Source: Nitratidesulfovibrio sp. (lineage in GTDB: Bacteria; Desulfobacterota; Desulfovibrionia; Desulfovibrionales; Desulfovibrionaceae). From it: 64,000 nucleotides of DNA. The notes beneath the pieces were generated by a model that made no database searches, had not been told where the DNA came from, and saw only the letters and a program-made list of their open reading frames with translations. Of this stretch, positions 47,399 to 56,609 are shown one piece after another (positions within the stretch are counted from its first letter, which is position 1; the number at the start of each line of letters is the position of its first letter). The translations under genes and the position numbers were made by a program. The stretch is from positions 248,001 through 312,000 of the forward strand of contig NZ_JBDXXH010000003.1 of the NCBI RefSeq assembly GCF_040373385.1, given 5' to 3'.

Positions 47399-48373
47399 TT
47401 GACCACTGAAGCAAAGATTTGCCAAGGCCCGCACACGGGCGGACAGGGGCCGCGCGGTCTCGACGAACTGGTGGCGCGCGTGGCTGCCTGCGGGGCGCGT
47501 CCGCGCATCGCGCTGGCCGCCTGTGCCGAGGCCCACGCCCTGGGCGCGTTGCTGGACGCCATGGAACGGGGTATCGCCCAGCCCCTGCTGGTGGGCGACA
47601 TGGACCAGACCATGCGCATCGCGGCGGAGCTCTCGCGCGACATTTCCGGCATCGCCGCCGTGCACGCCCCCGACCCGCGCGATGCCGTGCAGTGCGCCGT
47701 GGACATGGTGCGGCGCGGCGAGGCCGAGGTGCTCATGAAGGGCCTTGTGAACACCGACGTGCTGCTGCGCCGGGTGCTCAACCGCGCCACCGGCCTGCCG
47801 CCCAAGGGCGTGCTGAGCCACGTGGCCGTGTTCGAGCTGCCCGCGCCGGGCGGCACCACGCGTCTGGCCATGATGACCGACGCCGCCGTGAACATCCGCC
47901 CCAATTTGCAGCGCAAGCTGGAAATCGTGCACAACGCCGTGGCCGTGGCCCGCGCGCTGGGCATTGCCCGGCCCCGCGTGGCCATGCTGGCCGCCACCGA
48001 AAAGGTCATCCTGCCCGCCATGCCCGCCACGCTGGATGCCCAGATCGTGGCCCGCATGGCCGATCAGGGCGAATTCGGCGAGGCGGACGTGGCCGGTCCC
48101 ATGGCGCTGGACATCGCCATCTCGCCCGACGCCGCAGCCCGCAAGGGCGTGGACCATCCCGTGGCCGGGTGCGCCGACATCCTCGTGGCGCCGGACATCG
48201 AGAGCGGCAACATCCTGTACAAGTCGCTGACCACCCTGGCCCACGCGGACATGGCCAGCACCATGGCGGGCAGTTCCGCGCCGCTGGTGGTCACCTCGCG
48301 CGGGGACAGCGAACGGTCCAAGTTCTGTTCCATCGCGCTGGCGGGGTACCTGGCCCTGTCCGCCAGAAACTAG
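47399..48373 (+). CDS. ptb: Phosphate butyryltransferase-like enzyme
   Basis: A 324-residue member of the phosphate acetyl/butyryltransferase family: RIALAACAEAHALGALLDAM, VLMKGLVNTDVLLRRVLNRA, LSHVAVFELP, MTDAAVNIRPNLQRKLEIVHNA, and a C-terminal VAPDIESGNILYKSLTTLAH. It would interconvert an acyl-CoA (butyryl- or branched-chain) with the acyl phosphate used by the adjacent kinase. The start appears to be TTG at 47399, with GGAG ten bases upstream; the ATG at 47391 is in another frame and stops at once. buk follows after about 86 bp. Confidence 0.85.
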   Translation: MTTEAKICQGPHTGGQGPRGLDELVARVAACGARPRIALAACAEAHALGALLDAMERGIAQPLLVGDMDQTMRIAAELSRDISGIAAVHAPDPRDAVQCAVDMVRRGEAEVLMKGLVNTDVLLRRVLNRATGLPPKGVLSHVAVFELPAPGGTTRLAMMTDAAVNIRPNLQRKLEIVHNAVAVARALGIARPRVAMLAATEKVILPAMPATLDAQIVARMADQGEFGEADVAGPMALDIAISPDAAARKGVDHPVAGCADILVAPDIESGNILYKSLTTLAHADMASTMAGSSAPLVVTSRGDSERSKFCSIALAGYLALSARN

Positions 48374-48459
48374 GCAACCGTCCCGTTTCGGTTTTTTCCG
48401 GCGGCCCTGCTTTCGGGCTGCCGCATCCGCATGCCACAGCCTTTCGAGAGGATACCCAT

Positions 48460-49692
48460 CTGAGTTCCCCGTCTTCACCCACCGCCAGCCAGCCCGGCGA
48501 ACGCATTCTGGCCATCAACCCCGGTTCCACCTCCACCAAGGTGGCCCTGTACGAGGGCGAGACCGAGGTATTTTCCGAAACCGTGGAACACCCGCGCGAC
48601 GAGCTTGCTGCGTTTCCCACGGTAATTGCCCAGTACGCCTACCGCCGCGCCGCCGTGGACGCGCTGCTGGCCGAGCACGGCATGGCCGACATGCCCCTGG
48701 CCGCCGTGGCTGGTCGCGGCGGGCTGCTGCCGCCCATGCCCGGCGGCGCGTGGCGCATTACCCCGGCCATGCTGGAAACGCTGGCGCAGGCCCGCCATGG
48801 CGAGCACCCCTGCAATCTGGGCGCACCGCTGGCCCACGACTACGCCGCCCGCTGGGGCGTGGCCGCGTTCATCGTGGACCCGCCCGTTACCGACGAGATG
48901 GACGAGGTGGCCCGCATTTCCGGCCTGCCCGCCCTGCCGCGCCGCAGCGTGTTCCATGCCCTCAGCCAGCGCTCCGCCGCGCGGCGGGCCGCCACGTTGC
49001 TGGGCGTTGATTATGCGGCCAACCGCTGGCTGGTGGCGCACATGGGGGGCGGCATTTCCGTGGCGGCGCACCGCTGCGGGCGCATCGTGGATGTCATCAA
49101 CGCCCTGGACGGCGACGGCCCCATCGCGCCGGAGCGCACGGGGCGCCTGCCCTCGCTGGGCGTGCTGTCGCTGGTGCAGGACGGCACCTACACCTTCGAG
49201 CAACTGCGGCGCATCATTCTGCGCGAAGGCGGCATGTGGGCCCACTGCGGCACCAACGACCTGCGCGTGCTGGAGCGGCGCATGGACGGTACGTCCTGCT
49301 GCGATAAGGACGGGACGTCCTGCTGCGATCAGGACGGTACGCCCGATGCTGGCGGCACCCCGCCCGACGCCCACGCCGCGCTGGTGTTCGAGGCCGTGGC
49401 CTACACCATCGCCAAGGAGGTCGTCTCGCTGGCGCCCGCCTTGCTGGATGGCGGCAGCGGCACCGGTTGCGGCGAACCCATAACGGGTGACGCAGCCTGC
49501 CCGCCCCGCATCGCCGGGGTGGTGCTGACCGGCGGCATGGCCCGCAGCGTTCGGCTGACGGAACGGCTGCGCCAGCGGCTGGAATGGCTGGCCCCGGTGG
49601 TGGTGCTGCCCGAGGTGGAAGAAATGCACGCCCTGGCATCGGGCGTGCTGCGGGTGCTGCGCGGCCAGGAGTTGCCCGGCGAATACGCCTGA
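48460..49692 (+). CDS. buk: Butyrate kinase-like enzyme with unusual start
   Basis: An acetate/butyrate kinase-family protein of about 410 residues: the phosphate-1 motif ILAINPGSTSTKVALYEGET, AVAGRGGLLPPMPGG, ANRWLVAHMGGGISVAAHRC, GPIAPERTGRLPSLG and VVLTGGMARSVRLTERLRQR. It makes ATP from acyl phosphate. No in-frame ATG, GTG or TTG lies near the conserved N-terminus; the frame needs CTG at 48460 (GAGAGGA 7-8 bases upstream) or another rare start. A tandem insertion DGTSCCDKDGTSCCDQ at about residues 276-291 is not part of the family. Natural substrates could be isobutyrate or isovalerate, given neighbouring branched-chain genes. Confidence 0.8.
   Translation: MSSPSSPTASQPGERILAINPGSTSTKVALYEGETEVFSETVEHPRDELAAFPTVIAQYAYRRAAVDALLAEHGMADMPLAAVAGRGGLLPPMPGGAWRITPAMLETLAQARHGEHPCNLGAPLAHDYAARWGVAAFIVDPPVTDEMDEVARISGLPALPRRSVFHALSQRSAARRAATLLGVDYAANRWLVAHMGGGISVAAHRCGRIVDVINALDGDGPIAPERTGRLPSLGVLSLVQDGTYTFEQLRRIILREGGMWAHCGTNDLRVLERRMDGTSCCDKDGTSCCDQDGTPDAGGTPPDAHAALVFEAVAYTIAKEVVSLAPALLDGGSGTGCGEPITGDAACPPRIAGVVLTGGMARSVRLTERLRQRLEWLAPVVVLPEVEEMHALASGVLRVLRGQELPGEYA
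49285..49347. repeat. 24-bp tandem duplication inside the butyrate kinase gene
   Basis: Two 24-bp units (49285-49308 and 49309-49332), starting GACGGTACGTCCTGCTGCGA, and a partial third (to 49347) keep the frame. They encode Asp-Gly-Thr-Ser-Cys-Cys-Asp-Lys/Gln units. They differ at two bases, so the duplication is recent. Confidence 0.9.
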
Positions 49693-49993
49693 CGCGGCAG
49701 ACAGGCCAGACAGGCCAGACAGGGCCGGAACAGGGGGCAGCCTGCGGCCTGCTGCGTCGTGCGCCGACGGGCACGGCGGACCTTGTCATGCCGTACCCGC
49801 GCACCATGGCGACACCCGGCCTGATGCATTGCGGACCGGTCGCCACGGGCGGGTCTCTGGCATGCGAATCCGACGCCGCGCAAATTCCCGTGCTTGACGC
49901 CACCTGCGGGAACGTGTCTATGGTGTGCTGCGCAACGCGCGTTCCGCCCCTTTCGCTTCCCTTGCGGCGGACGCATCCAGAAAAGAGGCACGC

Positions 49994-50554
49994 ATGGCAT
50001 CCTCCAAGGACCTGATACTGGAAAACGCACGCACCCTGTTTGCCGCCAACGGCTTCAAGGGTACCACCATCGCGCAGATCGCCAAGACGTCCAACGTCAC
50101 GGACGCGGCCATCTACCGGCACTACCGTTCCAAGCAGGAAGTGTTCGACGTCATCGTCGATACCTATCTGGAAGAGTACCGCAAGCTGATGGCGGCCATC
50201 AAGGAACGGCAGAAGAGCGGCTATTGCCTGCTGGAAACGCTGATCCTCGACCACTGCGAATTCGTCGAAACGCGCCTGACCGACACCCGGGTGCTGCTGA
50301 ATACCTACACCACCATTCCCAGCGCCCGCGCGGTGATGGATGCGTTGTCCACCAGCCTGTTCCAGACCGTGGAGGCATGCCTGATACGGGGCATCCGCGA
50401 CGGTACGGTGCGCGACGACATCGACGTGCCGGAAACGGCGCGCATCGTGGGCATCCTGCTGCTGGGGCTGAACCGCCGCCGCATCTTCTGGCCGGAAACG
50501 CCCGACCTTGCGCGCGGGGTGGTGGCCTTCTGCCAGCGCAGCATCAAGAGCTGA
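49994..50554 (+). CDS. TetR-family transcriptional regulator
   Basis: A 186-residue TetR regulator. The N-terminal helix-turn-helix is typical: DLILENARTLFAANGFKGTT, IAQIAKTSNVTDAAIYRHYR, SKQEVFDVIVDTYLEEY. The C-terminal ligand domain is generic. The start at 49994 (MASSKDLILENART) has AAGAGGC upstream. It lies 301 bp after buk; that gap carries 10-bp ACAGGCCAG repeats (about 49698-49722) and no other gene. Its target is unknown; buk-ptb and the DUF4139 gene are the closest candidates. Confidence 0.88.
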   Translation: MASSKDLILENARTLFAANGFKGTTIAQIAKTSNVTDAAIYRHYRSKQEVFDVIVDTYLEEYRKLMAAIKERQKSGYCLLETLILDHCEFVETRLTDTRVLLNTYTTIPSARAVMDALSTSLFQTVEACLIRGIRDGTVRDDIDVPETARIVGILLLGLNRRRIFWPETPDLARGVVAFCQRSIKS

Positions 50555-50651
50555 CCGGATAGTGTGCGGTCGGGCTGCGGCCCGTGGCCGTACACACCGC
50601 GCATGCCGCGTTGGTCCCCATCTCCCTCCGATTCCTGCTTGCGACAAACGA

Positions 50652-50688
50652 AACGGCCCGTCCATCCGGACGGGCCGTTGTCATTTTT
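50652..50688 (+). terminator. Intrinsic terminator after the TetR gene
   Basis: AACGGCCCGTCC and GGACGGGCCGTT form a perfect 12-bp stem with an ATCC loop, followed by GTCATTTTT. Confidence 0.9.
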
Positions 50689-50762
50689 CGGGCTGCCAGT
50701 GCCGGTGGCTGGTGCCGACGGGGCGATCAGCCCCGGCGAAACGGCGGAGTTGGAAGCCGTGC

Positions 50763-52436
50763 CTACCTGCCGTCATCCAGCCGCATGTCTGCGGGGGCCG
50801 TGGCCCGCACCGAGTGTCGGATGGTGGCGGTGGTGCGCGGGGCAACGTCCAGATTCCACACCAGACGGTGGTTTTCCGTGGCGGGCTTGGGGTCGGATTC
50901 CACGTTCAGCGAGATGCCCGTGTCGCGCGGCTGGGGTTCCGGATCTTCTACGCGCACGGACACCGCAGTGGCGCGCCGGTTGGCCACCTCGATGGTCCAG
51001 GCCCAGGTGCGGGTCTGCTGCTTGTTTACCAGCCCTTCGCGCCCGCTCTTGCGTTCGTCCAGCCGCATGGTGGCGGACACCATGGGATCGCTGCCGAAAA
51101 AGATGTCGGCCTTGTCCTCGGCCAGGCTGAACGAGGCGCTGCCCACGCTGGCCCCGTCGGCCACGTACAGCGCTTCTCCCATGGGGTAGTGGCGGGGTTC
51201 GGGCAGGGTGACGGAAGCGGTAAGGAAGGCGCGCGGGTCCGCCGCCGGACGCACCGTATGCCGGAAGGTGGCGGGCCACTGTTCGCTGCGCAGGGCCACT
51301 CGGGCGGTGCCGCCTGCGGGCAGGGTGCGCGGGCCAAGGTCCCACACCTCGTAGGTGGCCTTTTCGTCCACCGGTGGGGAGGGGGGCGCAGCATCGGCGC
51401 GCAGGGCCACGGCTTCGGCGGCCACGGGTGCGGCCTTCATGGCCATGGGCATGGGCGTCACGCCCAGAACGGGCCGCAATTGCCAGTCGCGCAGGGGCGG
51501 CGGTTGCAGGGCCGTGCCCGGTTCCACCGTGGCCACGGACAGGCGCACGCCGTTCCAGTCCACGGAGCCGCCCTGACGCAGTTCCGCCTCGAAGGTGAAG
51601 CCCACGCTGCCCTTGTCCGGAAAGGCCTCCAGCCGGTAGGCGGGGTGCCAGCCGGCGTCGCGCAGGGTGTAGGCATAGGACACCGCCAGGGGGCCGCGCG
51701 CCGGGCTTGCCAGCAGTACCGTGGCCACCGGTGCCGTGCGCGCCGCGCCGCCCGCGTCGTTCAATTCCTGTTGCAGCCTGTCGATGCGCGCGGCCAGCGC
51801 GGCGTCCTTGTCGCGCAGGTCGGGCAGGGTGGCGTTCAGTTCCGCCAGCCGCCGGGCCATCTGGGCGTCCAGCCGTTCCAGGTCGGCGGTGGGGGCGTTG
51901 GTGACCGGGGGCTTGGACCACAGGGCCATGCGTGCCTCGGTGGCGGCGATGGACCCGGCCACGGACGCGGCCTCGCGGCGCAGCCCGGCCAGTTCCGTGC
52001 GCAGGCGCGCCACGCGTGGGGACTCGGATGCGTCGGCTTCACGAACGCTTACCGATGCCACCCCGTTGCCGGGTATGGTCACGGACAGGGTGGCCGGGTC
52101 CGCCCCGGCGGGCAGGGCAAGCCGGAATGCCTGGCCGCCGCCGGGGGCGGCCTCCACGGACACGCGCTCCTCCACCATGACCCGCGCGGAACGGGGGTAG
52201 AGCACCACGGACGTGGGCGCGGCGGGAAGCGGGTCGGCTGTGTTGGCCGAGGGAGCGGACACCGAGGATTGCGCGGGCAAGGCCGGAGTGCTCTGGGGCT
52301 GCGGGGCGGCCTGCACGCCAAGCGGGGCCAGCAGCAGCGTGGCGGCCAGGGTGGCCGACGCAATGCCGCATGCGGGGAACGAAAGGAAGGGCACGGATGG
52401 TCGGCGCAGGGCGCCGTTGGTGGTGAAGATACGCAT
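50763..52436 (-). CDS. Exported DUF4139 (mucoidy inhibitor MuiA-like) protein
   Basis: A 557-residue exported protein. The signal sequence MRIFTTNGALRRPSVPFLSF is followed by a hydrophobic stretch (ATLAATLLLAPLGVQA). An N-terminal DUF4140-like domain follows (SVVLYPRSARVMVEERVSVE ... FRLALPAGADPATLSVTIPG). Next come a coiled coil (about 150-215, RLRTELAGLRREAASVAGSI) and the C-terminal DUF4139 beta-rich region (VTNKRDTA-like EIANRRATAVSVRVEDPEPQ is here VEVANRRATAVSVRVEDPEP). The family's biochemical role is unknown. The start at 52436 is the only ATG placing the signal peptide first; the upstream frame is low-complexity. Confidence 0.75.
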   Translation of the reverse strand: MRIFTTNGALRRPSVPFLSFPACGIASATLAATLLLAPLGVQAAPQPQSTPALPAQSSVSAPSANTADPLPAAPTSVVLYPRSARVMVEERVSVEAAPGGGQAFRLALPAGADPATLSVTIPGNGVASVSVREADASESPRVARLRTELAGLRREAASVAGSIAATEARMALWSKPPVTNAPTADLERLDAQMARRLAELNATLPDLRDKDAALAARIDRLQQELNDAGGAARTAPVATVLLASPARGPLAVSYAYTLRDAGWHPAYRLEAFPDKGSVGFTFEAELRQGGSVDWNGVRLSVATVEPGTALQPPPLRDWQLRPVLGVTPMPMAMKAAPVAAEAVALRADAAPPSPPVDEKATYEVWDLGPRTLPAGGTARVALRSEQWPATFRHTVRPAADPRAFLTASVTLPEPRHYPMGEALYVADGASVGSASFSLAEDKADIFFGSDPMVSATMRLDERKSGREGLVNKQQTRTWAWTIEVANRRATAVSVRVEDPEPQPRDTGISLNVESDPKPATENHRLVWNLDVAPRTTATIRHSVRATAPADMRLDDGR

Positions 52437-52529
52437 GCCTGCCCTATAGCATGGTTCGTTTGGCAGGGCGAGTGGGCAGGGCGGTATGTGCTGCCGGGAT
52501 GCGGCGTGGCCGGTGCCGCACAGTGCGGC

Positions 52530-52615
52530 CGATCCACCTGATTCGCCCGATTCGGCCAATCCGCCCGATCCGCCCGATCCGCATGATCCGCCTGATTCGC
52601 CTGATCCGCCTGAGC
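52530..52615. repeat. 9-bp tandem repeat upstream of the DUF4139 gene
   Basis: About nine units related to CGCCCGATC or CGCCTGATC. They lie about 95 bp upstream of the DUF4139 start on the minus strand, in the non-coding 52437-52782 gap. They resemble the 9-bp repeat in the sensor kinase gene in period but not in sequence. Confidence 0.85.
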
Positions 52616-52782
52616 CGGGAGGTAGCACCGGGGATGCGAACTGGCCTGCGGCAAGTGTCCGATCGCCTGCCGGAAGGGTGGGGGTGACAGGACGCGAACC
52701 CGCCGGGAATCGCCTTCGCCTGCGGCAAGTTGTCGATGCGCGCCGTGCCGTTGCCGTCTGCGGCAGGCATGGCGCCTGCGCG

Positions 52783-53172
52783 TTACCCGGCGGCGGGGTC
52801 CAGCAGGTCGGTGTCGTCGTGGGCGTAGGGCGGGGCGCAGCAGCACAGCACCAGCAGCGGCGCATCCCCCGTGTTGGCGATGCGGTGCGGAGTGCCGGGG
52901 GCGATATGCACGGTGTCGCCCGGCCCCACGGCAAAGGTGGCATCGCCAAGCGTCATCAGTCCCTGCCCGGCGGTGACGTGGTACAGTTCCTCGCTGCGGG
53001 GATGGCGGTGCAGCAGGGTGACGCAGCCGGGGGGCACTTCCGCCTCGGCCAGCGACTGGTTGCGGTTGCCATGCACGGCGGGGTGCATCAGCTCGCGGAT
53101 GATGGACCCGTCGCGGGTGACGTAGGGGGCGGCATCCGCGCGGGCGGTGACGGTGGGGACGGGCTTGGTCAT
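52783..53172 (-). CDS. Small cupin-domain protein
   Basis: A 129-residue single-domain cupin. The two cupin motifs are visible: motif 1 as TLLHRHPRSEELYHVTAGQG, giving the H-x-H...E metal ligands, and motif 2 as GPGDTVHIAPGTPHRIANTG. Such proteins bind a metal and a small ligand and can be isomerases or sensors; nothing here decides. The C-terminus contains a CCC run (LLVLCCCAPPY). The start at 53172 (MTKPVPTVTARADAAPYVTR) has GGAG six bases upstream. Confidence 0.8.
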   Translation of the reverse strand: MTKPVPTVTARADAAPYVTRDGSIIRELMHPAVHGNRNQSLAEAEVPPGCVTLLHRHPRSEELYHVTAGQGLMTLGDATFAVGPGDTVHIAPGTPHRIANTGDAPLLVLCCCAPPYAHDDTDLLDPAAG

Positions 53173-53261
53173 GGTGGCTCCGGGCAATGTCCGTGTCGGG
53201 TTGATGCGTCCTTGCGCACTGCGTCATGGCGCGCGCGTTGGCCTTGCGCAGCATAAGCAAA

Positions 53262-53307
53262 GCGCCCCGGCCCACGGTCCTCGAAAGTCCTCATGGAGCC
53301 GGGGCGC
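53262..53307 (-). terminator. Probable terminator of the penicillin-binding protein gene
   Basis: On the minus strand GCGCCCCGGC (53307-53298) pairs with GCCGGGGCGC (53271-53262) across a 26-base loop, and TTTGCTT follows. It sits between the end of the PBP gene and the cupin gene on the same strand. Confidence 0.6.
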
Positions 53308-53333
53308 ATGCATCCGGTCGTGTTCCTGTCTGC

Positions 53334-55757
53334 CTAGTAGAGCTGCTTCAGCAGGTCTTCCGCGCTCTTGGTGTCGTCGTCACCCCGGTGCACCGGGTCG
53401 CCCGCCGTGGAGGTGGGCTGGGTGCCCAACTGGAACGGCAGCAGGTAGCTGGTCTCGGAACCCGGACCGGCGATCTGCCCGGTCTTGCCGTCCACGCGCA
53501 CCATGACGATGCCGGGCGGCATGGGGAAGTCGTCCGGCGGGTACTGCGGCTCCACCACCTTGCGGTAGTCCACGAACACGGGCAGCGCGGCGCGCCCGCC
53601 GGTTTCGAACTTGCCCATGGGCGCCACCTGGTCGAAGCCCACGTACACCACGCTGACCAGGTGCGGGGTGTAGCCGATGAACCAGGCATCGCGTTCGTCG
53701 TTGGAGGTGCCGGTCTTGCCCGCCAGGGGCTTGCCCAGCACCTTGGCCTTGGTGGCCGTGCCGTCCTGCACCACTTCCTTCATCAGGGTGGCCATGATGA
53801 AGGCGTTTTGCGGGCTCAGCACCTCGCGGACATCGGGTCTGGATTCGAACAGCGTCTCGCCCCAGGCGTCCTTGATGGAATGGATGAACCTGCGCTTGGC
53901 CACGCGCCCTTCGGCGGCAAAGGCGGTGTACGCCTCGGCCATGTTGATGGGCGAAACCGCCACTGCCCCAAGGCTGACGGAAAGCTCGTTGGGGAACGGC
54001 CCTTCCAGCCCCAGCGCCGTGGCCCGCTCGATGACGGCGGGGATGCCGATCTTCTGGGCCACGCGGATGGTGCACAGGTTGCGCGACTTGGCCAGCGCGG
54101 TGCGCAGCAGGGTGGGGCCGTAGAACACGCCCTCGAAGTTCTCCGGCCGCCAGATCTTGTCGGTGTACTCGTTCAGGTACACGAAGGGCGCGTCCAGCAC
54201 CACCGACCCGGCAGTGAAGCCGTGGTCCATGGCGGCGGAGTACACGATGGGCTTGAACGACGAGCCGGGCTGGCGCCTGGCCTGGATGGCCCGGTTGAAC
54301 TGGCTGTCGCTGAAGCTGTAGCCGCCCACCAGGGCCAGCACGTCGCCGGTGTCCGGCTCTATGGACACCACGGCGCCCTGCACGTCGGGGTACTGTTCCA
54401 GCGAAAGCTGGATCACCCCGGCCTGCGAGACCAGCGAAGGGTTGTAGCTGGCGGACTTGCCGTCGGCCCCCAGGGCGGAAACCCACACCACGTCGCCCAC
54501 TTCCAGCACCTTCTTGGCGTCCTTGACGGCGGGCACGTGTTCGGGGGCGTAGCGGATATCCGGGGTGCGGCACCAGGCCATGGACTTCACGTCGATGAAG
54601 CCCCGGTAGCCGCCCAGGCGCACTTCCGCGCCCTGCGGCACCACCTTGGTCACCAGCGCCCGAACCCACGCGCCGTCGGCCAGCGCGGCGGGGGTGAAGT
54701 TTTCGTGCTTCAGGAAGGCGTCGTATTCGGCGGGCTTCAGCCGTTGCAGCGGGCCGCGCCAGCCGTGGCGGTGCGAGGCGTCGTCCAGCCCGGTGCGCAG
54801 GGCCTTTTCCGCCGCGGCCTGGTGCACCGGCTCCATGCTGGTGCGCACGTGCAGGCCCAGTTCGTAGATGGCGTCCTCGCCGTAGCGGTCCACCTTCAGG
54901 CCCAGGCGCTTTACGTTGGCCTCGCTGAAGAAATCGATGAGCTGGCGGCGCACCTCTTCAAGGTACCACGCGCCCTCGCGCCAGCCGCTGTCGTCCATGG
55001 ACCGGTACACCAGGGGCTGGGCCACGGCCTCGTCGTATTCGGCGCGGTTGATCCAGCCGAGCTCCAGCATGCGGTGCAGCACGTACATCTGGCGCTGCCT
55101 GGTGGCGTCCGGGTCGCGGAAGGGGTTGTACTTCGAGGGGGCCTGCGGCAGGCCGCCGATCACCGCCGCCTCGGCCAGCGACAGTTCGTTGACGTGCTTG
55201 CCGAAGTAGGTGCGCGCAGCCGCCTCCACCCCGTAGGCACCGCCGCCAAGGTAGATCTGGTTCAGGTAGATGGTGAGGATTTCGTCCTTGCTCAGGTATT
55301 TTTCCAGCCTGTAGGCAAGGATGGCTTCCTTTATCTTGCGCTCGTAGCTTTTTTCCGAGGTCAGCAGCAGGCGCTTGACGATCTGCTGGGTGATGGTGCT
55401 GCCGCCCTGCTTGATGGACCCCGCCTGCATGTTCTTGATGAACGCGCGAAAGATGGCGATGGGGTCGATGCCCTCGTGCCGGTAGAAGCCGTCGTCCTCG
55501 GCGGCCAGAAAGGCCTGGGGCACGCGGGGCGACATCTTTTCCAGCGGCGCGAGAAAGCGCTTTTCACGGTAGAAATATCCCATCACGCTGCCGTCGCGGG
55601 CATACACGGTGGTGACGAGGGGAGGACGGTAGTCGGCAATGCGGGTGAAGCTGGGCAGGTCGTGCGAGGCCCAGATGACCAGCATGGCGGCAAGCCCGGC
55701 CGCGGCGGCAATGCCAAGCGCGCCGACGATGCCGAGGGTGAGCAGCAGTTTTTTCAT
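53334..55757 (-). CDS. Penicillin-binding protein 1A, bifunctional
   Basis: An 807-residue class A penicillin-binding protein. An N-terminal membrane anchor (residues 5-28) leads into a glycosyltransferase-51 domain (AAEDDGFYRHEGIDPIAIFR, GGSTITQQIVKRLLL, KEAILAYRLEKYLSKDEILT). A linker/OB-like region follows, then the transpeptidase domain with SxxK in GSSFKPIVYSAA, SxN in KSRNLCTI and KTG in AGKTGTSNDERDAWFIGYTP. It polymerises and cross-links peptidoglycan in the periplasm. It is the longest gene of this part and stands alone on the minus strand; the next gene upstream starts after a short gap. Confidence 0.95.
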   Translation of the reverse strand: MKKLLLTLGIVGALGIAAAAGLAAMLVIWASHDLPSFTRIADYRPPLVTTVYARDGSVMGYFYREKRFLAPLEKMSPRVPQAFLAAEDDGFYRHEGIDPIAIFRAFIKNMQAGSIKQGGSTITQQIVKRLLLTSEKSYERKIKEAILAYRLEKYLSKDEILTIYLNQIYLGGGAYGVEAAARTYFGKHVNELSLAEAAVIGGLPQAPSKYNPFRDPDATRQRQMYVLHRMLELGWINRAEYDEAVAQPLVYRSMDDSGWREGAWYLEEVRRQLIDFFSEANVKRLGLKVDRYGEDAIYELGLHVRTSMEPVHQAAAEKALRTGLDDASHRHGWRGPLQRLKPAEYDAFLKHENFTPAALADGAWVRALVTKVVPQGAEVRLGGYRGFIDVKSMAWCRTPDIRYAPEHVPAVKDAKKVLEVGDVVWVSALGADGKSASYNPSLVSQAGVIQLSLEQYPDVQGAVVSIEPDTGDVLALVGGYSFSDSQFNRAIQARRQPGSSFKPIVYSAAMDHGFTAGSVVLDAPFVYLNEYTDKIWRPENFEGVFYGPTLLRTALAKSRNLCTIRVAQKIGIPAVIERATALGLEGPFPNELSVSLGAVAVSPINMAEAYTAFAAEGRVAKRRFIHSIKDAWGETLFESRPDVREVLSPQNAFIMATLMKEVVQDGTATKAKVLGKPLAGKTGTSNDERDAWFIGYTPHLVSVVYVGFDQVAPMGKFETGGRAALPVFVDYRKVVEPQYPPDDFPMPPGIVMVRVDGKTGQIAGPGSETSYLLPFQLGTQPTSTAGDPVHRGDDDTKSAEDLLKQLY

Positions 55758-55768
55758 GGGGGTGCGCG

Positions 55769-56608
55769 TTACAACGTTTCCGGCCCGTCGTCCAGAGCGC
55801 CCGGTTTGCCGGGCCGGGGTGGCCTGCGGCGACCGCGCGGCGCGGTGCGGGGATCGGGAATGGGCTGGGGTTTGGGCAGGGGGGCCGCGTCACGCGTTCC
55901 GTGGGGTGGCGGGGCGGCGGGGGCATCGGTGTCATTGGATGGGGGGGCTGCCGGGTCTGCCGGGGCCGCGAAGGGCAACCCGGCCTCGAAGGGGTCCAGC
56001 GGGGCCAGCCCCCAGGCCAGGCGCATGCGCCCGAACAGCAGGCGGACATCCTTTTCCGTCAGGTGCACGGCGGCCAGCACGCTGGCCAGGGTGCGCCCTT
56101 CACGCACGACCACGCAGTGGTCCGGGGTGAACAGGGTGATGCGCTCGCCGCGCATCCACAGGGGGAACAGGCGACAGTACCAGGGCCGCACCTCGCGCGG
56201 GAGGCGGCAGCCTTCCGCGCCCAGAAAGGCGCAGTCGCCCCGCCGGTCCACGGCCAGGCGCAGGTGTTCGCCGTGCAGGGGGAACAGGGCTTCCACGGCG
56301 GCTTCCTCGCCGGGGAACAGGCGCTTCATGCCGTCCACGAAGGGGCGGGTGTTGCGCTCGGTGGCAAATCCGCCCACATGGTCGCACCATTCCACGATGC
56401 GCTCCCATTCCGAGCGGGACAGGGGGAAGCAGAATTCTTCCTCGCCGGGGGTGGTGGAGCAGCACGTGGGCCCTTGCGCCGCACAGCGGGCGCAGGCCGA
56501 GGGATCGGGCGCGGGCGCGTCGCGTTTGGCATGGGGACGGGCATGGGGCCGCGCGCAGGGCGTGCCCGATGTCTTGTGGGTGCGGGGGGTGCGGGGTGCG
56601 CGTGCCAT
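55769..56608 (-). CDS. YkgJ-like Cys-cluster protein with Pro/Arg-rich tail
   Basis: A 279-residue protein. The cysteines CARCAAQGPTCCS near 39-51, CFPLS near 60, GDCAFLGAEGCRL near 125-134 and YCRLFP near 144 follow the YkgJ / CxxCxxCC zinc- or iron-binding pattern. Most members of this family are uncharacterised. The first 35 residues are basic and Pro-rich, and the last 80 are Pro/Ala/Arg-rich low complexity. The start ATG at 56608 lies two bases after the stop of the upstream glycosyltransferase gene, so the two are coupled. Confidence 0.7.
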   Translation of the reverse strand: MARAPRTPRTHKTSGTPCARPHARPHAKRDAPAPDPSACARCAAQGPTCCSTTPGEEEFCFPLSRSEWERIVEWCDHVGGFATERNTRPFVDGMKRLFPGEEAAVEALFPLHGEHLRLAVDRRGDCAFLGAEGCRLPREVRPWYCRLFPLWMRGERITLFTPDHCVVVREGRTLASVLAAVHLTEKDVRLLFGRMRLAWGLAPLDPFEAGLPFAAPADPAAPPSNDTDAPAAPPPHGTRDAAPLPKPQPIPDPRTAPRGRRRPPRPGKPGALDDGPETL

Positions 56609-56609
56609 G

